This document shows, piece by piece, positions 54,754 to 63,796 of a stretch of 64,000 bases of DNA; the first letter of the stretch is position 1, and each line of letters begins with the position of its first letter. This DNA comes from GCA-003244245 sp963823755. Lineage in GTDB: Bacteria; Actinomycetota; Actinomycetes; Mycobacteriales; Pseudonocardiaceae. The DNA is taken from positions 13,859 to 77,858 of the forward strand of contig CAWGMP010000026.1 of the NCBI GenBank assembly GCA_963823755.1. Direction: 5' to 3'. The notes below the pieces were generated by a model. It saw only the letters and a program-made list of their open reading frames with translations. It searched no databases and was not told the DNA's origin. Position numbers and translations under genes: made by a program.

Positions 54754-55542
54754 TCAGCTTGTCACCTTCCCGCTTGCCAGGACATCAGTCGGCACTGCAG
54801 GACTGCGCCGACCGGGTTCCAGGGAGACCGCATAACCCCCGAATTTTCCCGTTCCGGTGGCCGGGGGTACGGCGTGCAGCCCGGGTGTCTCTGGCGCTAC
54901 GTCGAACGCCGTCAGCGCAACGGGAACTCCGTCGGCAAGCCCCCACAGAACGTACGTGTGGTCTGCCGGGTTGCTGGGTAACCGGGTCGCTACCACCGCT
55001 AACCGGTCACCACCCGCGAGCACCATGCCCACCGCCTGACCGTCCTTAGCGACCAGGGGCACCCGGATCGCCGCCGGGTCCGCGGCTCGTTGCATCGCCT
55101 CAGACATTGCCGTGACTTGGCTTGACGCCTGGTTTAGCGCATCATTGAGCTGCACCACCCGGACTCCGAGTACCACTGCGGCGGCTACCAAGATCACCGC
55201 CGCAGCCGCGGCGAACTCCCCGGTGCGCAGCCACGACGGCCTTGAGATGCGCCGTGCCAGCCCTGTCGACGGTTCCAGCGCCACGACCGGCGCTTCCAAC
55301 CTGGCACCCGTAACACTGAGAATCCGCTGTTCCAGCTCGGCGCTGGGGATCGCCTCCGGGACGGAAAGGCCCAGCGTGGCGCAGACCTTCTCGGTCTCCG
55401 CGGCGGTCGTGGTGCATACCGGGCAGTCCGGCAGGTGTGCGGCGACCAGGGACTCCTCAGCAGGCTCCAGCGCGTGCAACGCCCACCCGACCGCCAGTTC
55501 GCTGTGCGGGCAGTGGGAAACACGATACTGCTGGTCGTTCAT
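54754..55542 (-). CDS. RskA-type anti-sigma factor
   Basis: A 262-residue membrane anti-sigma factor. The cytoplasmic zinc-binding anti-sigma domain has HCPHSELAVGWALHALEPAE and the HxxxCxxC-type HLPDCPVC near residue 36. One helix (FAAAAAVILVAAAVVLGVRV, near 110-130) leads to an extracytoplasmic RskA domain (QAVGMVLAGGDRLAVVATRL, TYVLWGLADGVPVALTAF, KFGGYAVSLEPG). It holds its partner sigma factor inactive until regulated proteolysis. Its start overlaps the sigma stop (ATGA). Confidence 0.93.
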   Translation of the reverse strand: MNDQQYRVSHCPHSELAVGWALHALEPAEESLVAAHLPDCPVCTTTAAETEKVCATLGLSVPEAIPSAELEQRILSVTGARLEAPVVALEPSTGLARRISRPSWLRTGEFAAAAAVILVAAAVVLGVRVVQLNDALNQASSQVTAMSEAMQRAADPAAIRVPLVAKDGQAVGMVLAGGDRLAVVATRLPSNPADHTYVLWGLADGVPVALTAFDVAPETPGLHAVPPATGTGKFGGYAVSLEPGRRSPAVPTDVLASGKVTS

Positions 55543-56249
55543 CGGTTCACCTCCCTCACCGCGCAGGCCTCGGCGATCAGGGCGTCCGGCCCCAACTGAT
55601 CGGTCAGCAACACGCGTAGCCGCTGCACCGCGGTAAACATGCGGGACTTCACCGTGCCCAGCGGGACGCCGGTCATACCCGCAATCTCACGCTGGGTGTG
55701 TCCGCCGAAATAGGCCAAGGCGAGCACCTGACGCTGCTCGACGGGCAGGCGATGCAGTGCCGCACGCACCTGGCCAGCTGCGACACGGGCCATCGCCGCC
55801 TGGTCGGCACCCGGTGCCGGGGTGGGCGACCAATCCTCGCCTGCCTCCGGCGCAGCCACCATGCGCCGACGGATGGTGCTTTCTCTTCGCACCGCGTCCA
55901 CCGCCTTATGGTGGATGAGGGTGAGCAGCCAGGTGGCGAACCCTCCCCGCGAGGGGTCGAACCGGGTCGGATCACGCCACAGCGTCAGGAACACCTCCTG
56001 CACCACATCTTCGGCCAGCCCCTCATCGACACAGATGCGGCGGGCCAGCGAGTAACAGGGTCGGCCGAAACGTTGATAGAGCTGGGACAGCGCCGAGCCG
56101 TCGGCATCCCTGACTCGCCGTACGAGTTCGGCGTCGGAAGGCCCCTCTGGGATACCAGGAGCCGGTGGCGTTGGCTTCGACGTGTCCTGCCATCGGCCGG
56201 GCCGCCGGGCGCTCGATTGAGCCTCATCGGCCACCAGAGAGATCCTCAC
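55539..56249 (-). CDS. ECF sigma-70 factor, SigK-like
   Basis: A 236-residue ECF sigma factor. Region 2 covers LSQLYQRFGRPCYSLARRIC to AEDVVQEVFLTLWRDPTRFD, and region 4 covers ALHRLPVEQRQVLALAYFGG with HTQREIAGMTGVPLGTVKSR. The SigK-like assignment rests on the RskA-type partner and on region 2. The first 35 residues are polar. Its target promoters cannot be told from the window. Confidence 0.93.
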   Translation of the reverse strand: MRISLVADEAQSSARRPGRWQDTSKPTPPAPGIPEGPSDAELVRRVRDADGSALSQLYQRFGRPCYSLARRICVDEGLAEDVVQEVFLTLWRDPTRFDPSRGGFATWLLTLIHHKAVDAVRRESTIRRRMVAAPEAGEDWSPTPAPGADQAAMARVAAGQVRAALHRLPVEQRQVLALAYFGGHTQREIAGMTGVPLGTVKSRMFTAVQRLRVLLTDQLGPDALIAEACAVREVNR

Positions 56250-56477
56250 GTCGTACCTACGCCGGTCATCACCTACCGGTTCAGGTTAGTTGCCTCAGGG
56301 TAACCCCACAGATGGCGGCAGGCGGCACGGCGAGCGACGACCCCGCCTCTCAGGTGCGCGTTTCTGCCCCGTCCGGGTGGTCTGCCTTAGGCATCCGGGC
56401 GTAGATAAGGCATTCCCGCGTCACAGCAGCCAAAGTCAATCGTTTCAGGGCCGAAGGCATAGAAAGGGGCGGCAACG

Positions 56478-56903
56478 TTGCGTAACGACCATGTGACCCT
56501 CCGTTCATCGGCGGTCTTTGATCTACTGGCGCCACGCACTCCCGCCGTCCCTGTTCAAGTGGCGCTCCGTTACGACACACGTGACCCATACGCCATCGTC
56601 GCCGCTTTCCGCACCGGGCGGGCCGGCTGGGTCGAGTGGGTGTTCTCACGTGATCTCCTCGCCGACGGTCTGATCGCCGACGCAGGAGACGGCGACGTAC
56701 GCATCCGGCCGGGCTCAGGTGACCCCGAGATCGTCGTGGTAGAGCTCGACTCCCCCTCGGGTCACGCAGTCTTCGAAGCCAGTGCCCAGCGGCTCGCCGA
56801 GTTTCTGGACGCCAGTTACGACATCGTGCTACCCGGGAACGAGACCCGGTGGATGAACGTCGACAACGCGCTCGACCAGTTGATCTCCAACGACCTGTCT
56901 TGA
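56478..56903 (+). CDS. SsgA-family cell-division/sporulation regulator
   Basis: A 141-residue SsgA/SsgB-like protein. The start is TTG with AGGGG upstream. Family segments are VPVQVALRYDTRDPYAIVAA, FSRDLLADGLIADAGDGDVR and RLAEFLDASYDIVLPGNETR. SsgA-like proteins occur only in morphologically complex actinobacteria and position septa or peptidoglycan synthesis. It is followed by the tRNA-Gly gene. Confidence 0.92.
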   Translation: MRNDHVTLRSSAVFDLLAPRTPAVPVQVALRYDTRDPYAIVAAFRTGRAGWVEWVFSRDLLADGLIADAGDGDVRIRPGSGDPEIVVVELDSPSGHAVFEASAQRLAEFLDASYDIVLPGNETRWMNVDNALDQLISNDLS

Positions 56904-56993
56904 ACCAGGGCCAGTTGATCCTGACTCGCCGGGTCGGCTACAGTTCTGGCACACAGCAGGGCGGTGGGGCCAGACAGGCTCCGCCGCGAACAG

Positions 56994-57066
56994 GCGGACG
57001 TAGCGCAGCTGGTAGCGCATCACCTTGCCAAGGTGAGGGTCGCGGGTTCGAATCCCGTCGTCCGCT
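56994..57066 (+). tRNA. tRNA-Gly(GCC)
   Basis: Acceptor GCGGACG pairs with CGTCCGC. The anticodon arm CACCT-TGCCAAG-type loop gives GCC, and the T-arm is GCGGGTTCGAATCCCGT. The discriminator is T. First of a Gly-Cys-Val cluster. Confidence 0.95.
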
Positions 57067-57199
57067 CTGGGTAGCCCTCCACGTCGAGTCCACCCCAGGG
57101 GCCAGTCTTCATCAGTGGGTCTTTCAGGGGAACGACGTCAGGCCGTCTCTCTCATGGGAACCCTCCTGCTGTGTGAGGCGCTGCGGAGGTGAGAGGCAC

Positions 57200-57271
57200 G
57201 GCGGAGTGGCCGAGTGGCTTAGGCAAGGGCCTGCAAAGCCCTGTACGCGGGTTCGATTCCCGCCTCCGCCT
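57200..57271 (+). tRNA. tRNA-Cys(GCA)
   Basis: Acceptor GGCGGAG pairs with CTCCGCC. The anticodon loop in GGGCCTGCAAAGCCC gives GCA, and the T-arm is GCGGGTTCGATTCCCGC. The discriminator is T. It is separated from tRNA-Val(GAC) by one base. Confidence 0.95.
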
Positions 57272-57272
57272 C

Positions 57273-57347
57273 GGGCGATTAGCTCAGTGGGAGAGCGCTA
57301 CCTTGACACGGTAGAGGTCACTGGTTCAATCCCAGTATCGCCCACCA
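57273..57347 (+). tRNA. tRNA-Val(GAC)
   Basis: Acceptor GGGCGAT pairs with ATCGCCC. Anticodon stem CTACC/GGTAG carries loop TTGACAC, anticodon GAC. The T-arm is CTGGTTCAATCCCAG. CCA is encoded at the 3' end, unlike tRNA-Val(CAC) nearby. Confidence 0.95.
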
Positions 57348-57434
57348 TAGCGGCCGGGTGTGGCCCGTCAGGCGCCACCAAGACGACGAAGTTGCTGTTT
57401 GATCGTGACCCGTTCGGGACTATGATCGAAATTC

Positions 57435-58388
57435 GTGCGCGGATCCCGTGATGACGACGACTTGATCCCTCTGCACCAGCCGTTCGAGAGAGCGCTGCGT
57501 GGATTCAATCGACGGCAGGTCCTGGAATATCTCGACACGCTCGATGGCCGCATCGCGATGGTGGCAGCCGATCGGGATGCGGCCCTGACGCAGGTCGCCG
57601 AGCTCAGCAAGGTGCTGAATCATCTCCGCTTGGAAAGCGAGCTGCTCGAGCATCTGCGTCGCGAGGCCGACAACGCGAGGTCTCAGGTCGAGCACATTCT
57701 GGCCACCCCGATGGCCGAGGCCAACGCCCGGATCCAGCGCATCATGCGGCTGGCCGAGCAAGAGGCAGCTGAGATCAAGGCCCAGGCCGAGGCCGAGGCC
57801 GCCGCGCGGATCGCCCGCGCCGACCAGGACATCGCCGAGCTGAGGGCCCGCGCCGACGACCAGATCACGGGGTTGCGCGCGCGTGTCAGCCGCGAGGCCA
57901 AATCACTGCTCGTGCATGCGCGACGGCAATGCACTCAACTCGAGACGGATTCCGCCGCGCGCCGGGAAGCCGCCGAGCAGGACTCGGCGCAGGCGATAGC
58001 GCACCGTGAGTCCACGGCAGACGCCCGGATCCGGGACAGCGAGTTGCGCAGCATCGCCCGCATGCACCTCATCCTGCAGATGATCAGCGAGCAACTGGCC
58101 ACACGTGTCGGCGCAGTCGAACGCGACGAATCGGCACTGCACGAACTGCGTGCTCAAGTTGCCGGCGAGGTCACTGCGCTCGAGACGTTGCGCACCGACG
58201 TCACCGCCGCGGTGGCCGCCACGCATCAGTTCTTGACGGAGGCACTCGGGCAGATACACAAGACGACGGACGAGCACCCCGCGGATCGCACACACCCAGT
58301 ACCGATCCAACGAAATGCCGAGGGCGGAGCAGTCTACCGACTCAACGCCGGCGCCGAGAACCGGCGATCGCCGCGCGCTCCCAGCTGA
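57435..58388 (+). CDS. DivIVA-like coiled-coil protein
   Basis: A 317-residue, almost entirely helical protein. The N-terminus DDLIPLHQPFERALRGFNRR with QVLEYLDTLDG is the DivIVA/Wag31-type membrane-targeting motif, in which a hydrophobic-basic turn binds curved membrane. A long coiled coil follows (RIMRLAEQEAAEIKAQAEAE and ALHELRAQVAGEVTALETLR). The start is GTG. It probably acts in polar growth or septum placement, which fits the SsgA gene upstream. It is not the main DivIVA, whose usual dcw context is absent. Confidence 0.82.
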   Translation: MRGSRDDDDLIPLHQPFERALRGFNRRQVLEYLDTLDGRIAMVAADRDAALTQVAELSKVLNHLRLESELLEHLRREADNARSQVEHILATPMAEANARIQRIMRLAEQEAAEIKAQAEAEAAARIARADQDIAELRARADDQITGLRARVSREAKSLLVHARRQCTQLETDSAARREAAEQDSAQAIAHRESTADARIRDSELRSIARMHLILQMISEQLATRVGAVERDESALHELRAQVAGEVTALETLRTDVTAAVAATHQFLTEALGQIHKTTDEHPADRTHPVPIQRNAEGGAVYRLNAGAENRRSPRAPS

Positions 58389-58437
58389 GACACCACGCTG
58401 AGACACCATGCGTGGACATCACGAAGAGACACCACGC
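58386..58437. repeat. Imperfect short tandem repeat
   Basis: TGAGACACCACGC at 58386-58398 is followed by TGAGACACCATGC (58399-58411) and, after 13 bases, AGAGACACCACGC (58425-58437). It lies across the end of the DivIVA-like gene and the gap before rocD. Role unknown. Confidence 0.7.
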
Positions 58438-58476
58438 GGCTGAACCGTCTGGCATCGGCACAATAATCTCGCAGTC

Positions 58477-59700
58477 ATGACCGTCCTCGACACACCGGGT
58501 TCCACGACCTCCGACTTCATCGACGCCGACGAGCAGTGGAGTACGCACAACTACCATCCGCTGCCGGTGGTGATCACCTCCGGTGAGGGTGCCTGGGTCA
58601 CCGACGTGGCCGGCCGGCGTTACCTCGACTTCCTCGCCGGCTACTCGGCGCTGAACTTCGGGCACCGGCATCCCGCCTTGGTGGCCGCCGCAATGGACCA
58701 GCTGGGGCGGATGACGCTGACCTCGCGGGCGTTTCACCACAACCTGCTGGGCGCGTTCTGCCAGGAACTCGCCCAGCTGACCGGCACCGAGATGGTGCTT
58801 CCGATGAACACCGGTGCCGAGGCCGTCGAATCCGCGATCAAGGTGGCCCGGCTGTGGGCTCACCGGGTCAAGGGTGTCCCGGACGGCACCGCCGAGATCG
58901 TGGTAGCGGGTGGGAACTTCCACGGCCGCACCATCACCCTCGTGTCGTTTTCCACCGACGAAGTGGCCCGGGCCGGCTTCGGCCCGTTCACCCCTGGCTT
59001 CGTCGTGGTGCCCTACGGCGACCTCGACGCGCTACGCGGCGCGATCACGTCCCGGACCGCGGCGGTGCTCATCGAACCCGTGCAGGGCGAGGCGGGAGTG
59101 CTGGTACCGCCACCCGGTTACCTGGCCGGAGTCCGCGCAGCCTGTGACGACGCGAGGGCACTGCTGATCGCCGACGAGATCCAATCCGGACTGGCGCGCA
59201 CCGGAGACCTGCTGGCACTGGACCACGCCGGGGTCCGAGCCGACCTGTATACCCTGGGCAAAGCGCTGGGTGGAGGGATCCTGCCGGTCTCAGCCGTCGT
59301 CGGACAGCGCGCGGTGCTGGGTGTGCTGCGCCCCGGAGAGCACGGATCAACCTTCGGCGGCAACCCACTGGCCTGCGCGGTCGGCCGCGCGGTGATCGCC
59401 CTGCTGGCGGGCGGCGAGTTCCAAGCCCGCTCCCGCGAGCTGGGCGCGCACCTGCACACCCGGCTGCGCACGCTGGTCGGGCACGGGATCACCCAGGTCA
59501 CCGGCCGAGGGCTGTGGGCCGGCGTCCACATCTCCCCCGGCGGGCCGACCGGGCGCATGGCGGCGGAAGCGCTGATGGCCCGGGGCGTGCTGTGCAAGGA
59601 AACCCACGCCACGACATTGCGGATCGCTCCCCCACTCGTGATCACCCGAGACGAACTGGACCTCGCCCTAGACGCCATCACCGATGTACTCACCCCCTGA
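58477..59700 (+). CDS. rocD: Ornithine--oxo-acid transaminase
   Basis: A class III PLP aminotransferase of 407 residues. Signatures are YHPLPVVITSGEGAWVTDV, YLDFLAGYSALNFGHRHPAL, PMNTGAEAVESAIKVARLWA, NFHGRTITLVSFSTD, the cofactor-binding LLIADEIQSGLARTG and the Schiff-base lysine in LYTLGKALGGGILPVSAVVG. It converts ornithine and 2-oxoglutarate to glutamate semialdehyde and glutamate in arginine catabolism. RocD is complete. No arginase or rocE lies adjacent. Confidence 0.94.
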   Translation: MTVLDTPGSTTSDFIDADEQWSTHNYHPLPVVITSGEGAWVTDVAGRRYLDFLAGYSALNFGHRHPALVAAAMDQLGRMTLTSRAFHHNLLGAFCQELAQLTGTEMVLPMNTGAEAVESAIKVARLWAHRVKGVPDGTAEIVVAGGNFHGRTITLVSFSTDEVARAGFGPFTPGFVVVPYGDLDALRGAITSRTAAVLIEPVQGEAGVLVPPPGYLAGVRAACDDARALLIADEIQSGLARTGDLLALDHAGVRADLYTLGKALGGGILPVSAVVGQRAVLGVLRPGEHGSTFGGNPLACAVGRAVIALLAGGEFQARSRELGAHLHTRLRTLVGHGITQVTGRGLWAGVHISPGGPTGRMAAEALMARGVLCKETHATTLRIAPPLVITRDELDLALDAITDVLTP

Positions 59701-59799
59701 TCGCGGCCCGTCCCCTCGCAGGGATCATGCTCACGGTGGGCTCACCGAGCAGGTGTCAGGATCGCGACGCCGCTCCCGATCCGAGTGCTAGGAGAGTCT

Positions 59800-61356
59800 G
59801 TGTGCCACCGGATCCTGCGGGGTCTGGGGGTGCCGATGATGTTGCTCGCCCTGCTGGGGGGCTGCACCGCCGGGCCCTCAGACCGACCTGCGGTGGCAGT
59901 GCGGGACACCAACCTGCCTCAGCAACCCTCCCCGCTGAGTCCACCGAGCAGCCCGCCGCTACCACCGGCAGGCGATTACGTTCGCACCTCGCTGCCCTGG
60001 CGAGACTGCACCGGCGCGATCGGCACTGCGCTCGGCATGATCAGCCCACAACGGGTGGAGTGCAGCGAGCTTCGCGTCGACGCCACGATTGCCAGACCGG
60101 AGTTCGGGAACTCCCTCAAACTGGACCTCACCAGGGTCGGCAACGGTCCGGCCCCGCTGGTGGTGCTCGGCGAGGCGTCCGGGGAGCCCGGAACGGTCCA
60201 CGCCGCCCGGCTGGCACAGCAACTGCCGCCCACCCTGCTGGACCGTTTCACCCTCATTGGGCTGGCTCGCCGTGGCACCGGCCCGAGCGAACCGCTGGAC
60301 TGCATACCGAAAACCACCCGGGATCAGATCGTCGGCATCGATCCCGACTCCGGTCGGCCCGGACAGCTGGATTCGCTGCTCGACATCACCCGCGCCGCCA
60401 TCCAGACCTGTGTGCAGAATCTCGGCGAGGTGCTCACCACGATCAACTCCACGGGCACCGCCGACGACCTCGAGCAGCTCCGGGTGGTCTTGAACGCGCC
60501 GGTGCTCAACGTGATCTCGCGCGGCGAGGCGTCCCGGGCAGTCACTGACTTCCTTCGCCGGTATCCCACCTCAGCCGGGAGGGTAGTCCTCGACGGTGCG
60601 GTCGATCCCACGCTCGACGACGTGGCCGCGGCCGAAACCGCGCTGGGGGCCGCAGACGCCGGTTACACCGCGTTCGCCGCCGACTGCGTGGCCCGAAACT
60701 GCCCGCTGGGGTCTGATCCTCGCGGCGCCCTGGTGGCCTTGACCGACGCGTTGCGCCGGACCCCGCTGCAGATCGGCTGGCAACGGATCACCGCGGGCAT
60801 CGCTTACCAAGCCGTACTCGAGGCGGTCGGTGACACCCAACGCTGGCCACAGCTGTCCCGTGCACTGGCGAACGCCCGAAGCGGGGACGGGTCGCAGCTG
60901 GCCGCGTTCGTGGCGCCGATACTGACCAAAGACCGCGGGCTGGCCGCGCGGTTCGACCCCGCCCTGGCGACACGCTGCAACGACACCCCGACCCGAGTGC
61001 CACCCGAGCGAGCCCAGCAGCTGGTGCATCAGTGGCAACAGCGTTCCCCGCTGTTCGGGCCGCTGTTCGCGGCGCGGCTGTTGTGGTGCAGCGCGTGGCC
61101 GGTGCCCTCACCGCCACCGGTGGGTTCCGGGGATCGGGCGCTGCCGCCGGTGCTCGTGCTGGCTACCAGCGCTGACCCGGTGACCCCGGCCGAAGGAGCT
61201 AGGCGCACCGCACAGTCCCTGCCCTCGGCGACACTGGCGATCTGGCAGGGCCAAGAACATGGGGCGCTCCCTCGCAGCCCCTGCATCGTGGACCTGGTCA
61301 CCCGCTTCCTGCTGGATGCCTCGATACCGAAGCAGGGCACACTGTGTCCGCCGTAG
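59800..61356 (+). CDS. TAP-like alpha/beta-hydrolase lipoprotein, catalytic Ser apparently replaced
   Basis: The GTG at 59800 (VCHRILRGLG) has AGGAGA four bases upstream and is preferred over a GTG 15 bases earlier; it gives 518 residues. A signal sequence ends at LLALLGGC, a lipobox. A Pro/Ser linker precedes the hydrolase fold. The TAP family (tripeptidyl aminopeptidase-like) order is visible: TLIGLARRGTGPSEPLDC, RYPTSAGRVVLDGAVDPTLD, the Asp in LVLATSADPVTPAEGAR and His in QGQEHGAL. Where GGSYG is expected, the sequence reads RGEAS, with Glu in place of the nucleophile. So activity is doubtful or uses an altered active site. Confidence 0.85.
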   Translation: MCHRILRGLGVPMMLLALLGGCTAGPSDRPAVAVRDTNLPQQPSPLSPPSSPPLPPAGDYVRTSLPWRDCTGAIGTALGMISPQRVECSELRVDATIARPEFGNSLKLDLTRVGNGPAPLVVLGEASGEPGTVHAARLAQQLPPTLLDRFTLIGLARRGTGPSEPLDCIPKTTRDQIVGIDPDSGRPGQLDSLLDITRAAIQTCVQNLGEVLTTINSTGTADDLEQLRVVLNAPVLNVISRGEASRAVTDFLRRYPTSAGRVVLDGAVDPTLDDVAAAETALGAADAGYTAFAADCVARNCPLGSDPRGALVALTDALRRTPLQIGWQRITAGIAYQAVLEAVGDTQRWPQLSRALANARSGDGSQLAAFVAPILTKDRGLAARFDPALATRCNDTPTRVPPERAQQLVHQWQQRSPLFGPLFAARLLWCSAWPVPSPPPVGSGDRALPPVLVLATSADPVTPAEGARRTAQSLPSATLAIWQGQEHGALPRSPCIVDLVTRFLLDASIPKQGTLCPP

Positions 61357-61383
61357 CTGTTCGCAGGGAGGTGAGTTCGGGTC

Positions 61384-63664
61384 ATGCCGTTGACGTCGTC
61401 GGTCGATGAGTCGTCATCCGCGGTGCGGTCGATCGAGCTGTCCATCGGGGGCATGACGTGTGCGGCCTGCGCGGTGCGGGTGGAGCGCAAGCTGAACAAG
61501 GTTCACGGCGTGCACGCCAGCGTGAACTATGCGACGGAGAAGGCCAGCGTGGCGGCCTCGCCGGAGGTAGCGGTCGCGGAGCTGGTCGCGCTGGTGGAGC
61601 GCGCCGGTTATCGCGCCGTGCCGATCGAGCCCGACCAGGCCGTCGCGGACGACGAAGCGGGCGATGCCCCGGTTCGGTTCCTGTTACGCCGGCTGGTGGT
61701 GGCACTGCTGCTCGGGGTGCCGCTGGGGGATCTGTCCATGACGGTGGTGTTGTTGCCCTCGTCGCGGTTCACCGGGTGGCAATGGGTGCTGTTGGCGATG
61801 ACCTTGCCGGTGGTGACGTGGTGTGCCTGGCCGTTTCACCGCAAGGCCGTCGCCGCCGCGAGACATGGTTCGACGTCGATGGACACGTTGGTGTCGTTGG
61901 GGATCACCGCCGCCACCTGCTGGTCGGTCTACACGATGTTCTTCAACAACGGTGCGAGCCAAGGCGCAGCCGGTGGCTGGGGGCTGATCTTTCGGCCTAG
62001 TGGCTCCATCTACCTCGACGTGGCCGTCGGCGTGACGATCTTCCTGCTCGGTGGACGGTTGTTCGAGGCGCGAGCCAAGCGGCAAGCCGGCAGTGCGCTC
62101 AGTGGGTTGGCCAAGATCGGCGCACGGGACGTGTCCGTGCGGCGCGACGACGGGCAGGAGTACCGCATCCCGGTCGCGCACCTGCGGGTGGGTGATCACT
62201 TCGTGGTTCGCCCGGGCGAGACCATCGCGACCGACGGTGAGGTGGTGCTGGGTCACAGCGGGGTGGACAGCAGCGCGATGACGGGCGAATCCGCCCCCGT
62301 GGAGGTGTCCGAGGGCGACCCGGTGATCGGCGGCACCATCGCCCGCAGTGGCCGGCTCGTCGTCCGCGCCACCAAGGTGGGCACAGACACCCAGTTAGCC
62401 CAGCTGGTGCGGCTGGTCGAGCAGGCGCAGAACGACAAGGCCGGCGTTCAGCGGCTCGCGGACCGCATCTGCGGGGTGTTCGTTCCGGTCGTGCTCGCCT
62501 TGGCGGTGCTGACCTTCCTCGGGTGGCTGGTCGGCAGCGGGTCGGTCGAGCACGCGTTCAGCTCGGCGCTGGCGGTGCTGATCATCGCTTGTCCGTGCGC
62601 GCTGGGTCTGGCCACGCCGACAGCGCTGATGGTGGCGTCCGGGCGCGGGGCGGAGCTGGGCATTTTCATCAAGGGTCACCAGGCGTTGGAATCGGCCAAG
62701 GCCATCGACACTGTGGTGTTGGACAAGACCGGAACCATCACCACCGGGCGGATGGCCGTGGCCGACGTGGTGCTCGGCGAAGGGACCGAGCTGAACACGC
62801 TGCTGCGCCACGCCGGCGCCGTGGAAGACGCCTCCGAGCACGTCGTCGCAGCGGCGATCAGCGGGTTGGCCCGCGCTGGGTTGGGCGCGATCCCGCCGGT
62901 GACGGAGTTCACCAGCCTGTCCGGTCTCGGCGCCCGCGGCGTGGTCGACGGGCAGGAGGTACTGGTCGGATCGGCGCGGCTGCTGACCCAGCGCGGCATC
63001 CCGGTGCCCGCAGCGCTGGAGCAACAGCGCACTCGAGTGGGAGCGGCAGGGCTGCACGACCGTCCTGGTGGCCGCGGGTGGTGTGGTCGAAGGTGGCTTC
63101 GCGCTGACCGACACGGTGCGGCCCACCGCGGCCGCGGCGGTCGCCGAGCTGCACCGGCTCGGGCTGCGCACGGTCCTGCTCACCGGCGACAACGACGCCA
63201 CCGCGGCGGCGGTCGCCGCGCAGGTCGGCATCGACGAGGTCATCGCGCAGGTGCTCCCCCACGACAAGGCCGCCGTGATCGAGACGCTGCAGGCCCAGGG
63301 GCGGTCAGTGGCCATGGTCGGAGACGGCGTCAACGACGCACCCGCGCTGGCCCGCGCCAACCTCGGCTTGGCGGTCGTCTCCGGCACCGACGTCGCGCTC
63401 GGCGCCGCCGACCTGATCCTGATGCGAAACGACCTGACCGTCGTACCCAGCGCGATCACACTCGCCCGCAGCACCCTGCGCACCATCCACGGCAACCTCA
63501 CCTGGGCGTTCAGCTACAACATCGCCGCCCTGCCGTTAGCGGCATTCGGCCTGCTCAACCCCCTGATCGCCGGTGGCGCCATGACGTTGTCCTCGCTGTT
63601 CGTCGTGTCGAACAGCCTGCGGCTGCGCCGGTTCGAACGGACCAGCAACCCCCACCCAACCTGA
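61384..63664 (+). pseudogene. copA: Copper-translocating P1B-type ATPase, frameshifted
   Basis: The N-terminal metal domain is GGMTCAACAVRVERKLNKVH. Helices and the actuator TGES motif (SSAMTGESAPVEVSEG) follow, with the membrane metal site CPCALGLATPTALMVASGRG, the phosphorylation motif DKTGTITTG and the nucleotide-binding SEHVV. In frame 1 the coding sense ends near 63030 (ALEQQRTR). Frame 2 then resumes at EWERQGCTTVLVAAGGVVEG, with hinge MVGDGVNDAPALARANLGLA, to the end at 63664. One extra base around 63029-63036 explains the break. The intact product would be about 760 residues. Cu+ export is the family role. No CsoR-type regulator is beside it. Confidence 0.88.
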
Positions 63665-63796
63665 ACCTTGGTCTGGTTGGTCGGCGAACTGCTGACCGAC
63701 CCGAAACACTTCTTCCGCTCGTTCACCGTCAAGGAGCTCGCACGCCTTATGGGCGCACGCCCTGCCAACCTCGCCACCCGTCCCCGTGCGCACGAG

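Noticed and set aside
56849..57451. 200-codon frame across the tRNA-Gly/Cys/Val cluster
   Set aside because: It translates through three complete tRNA genes.
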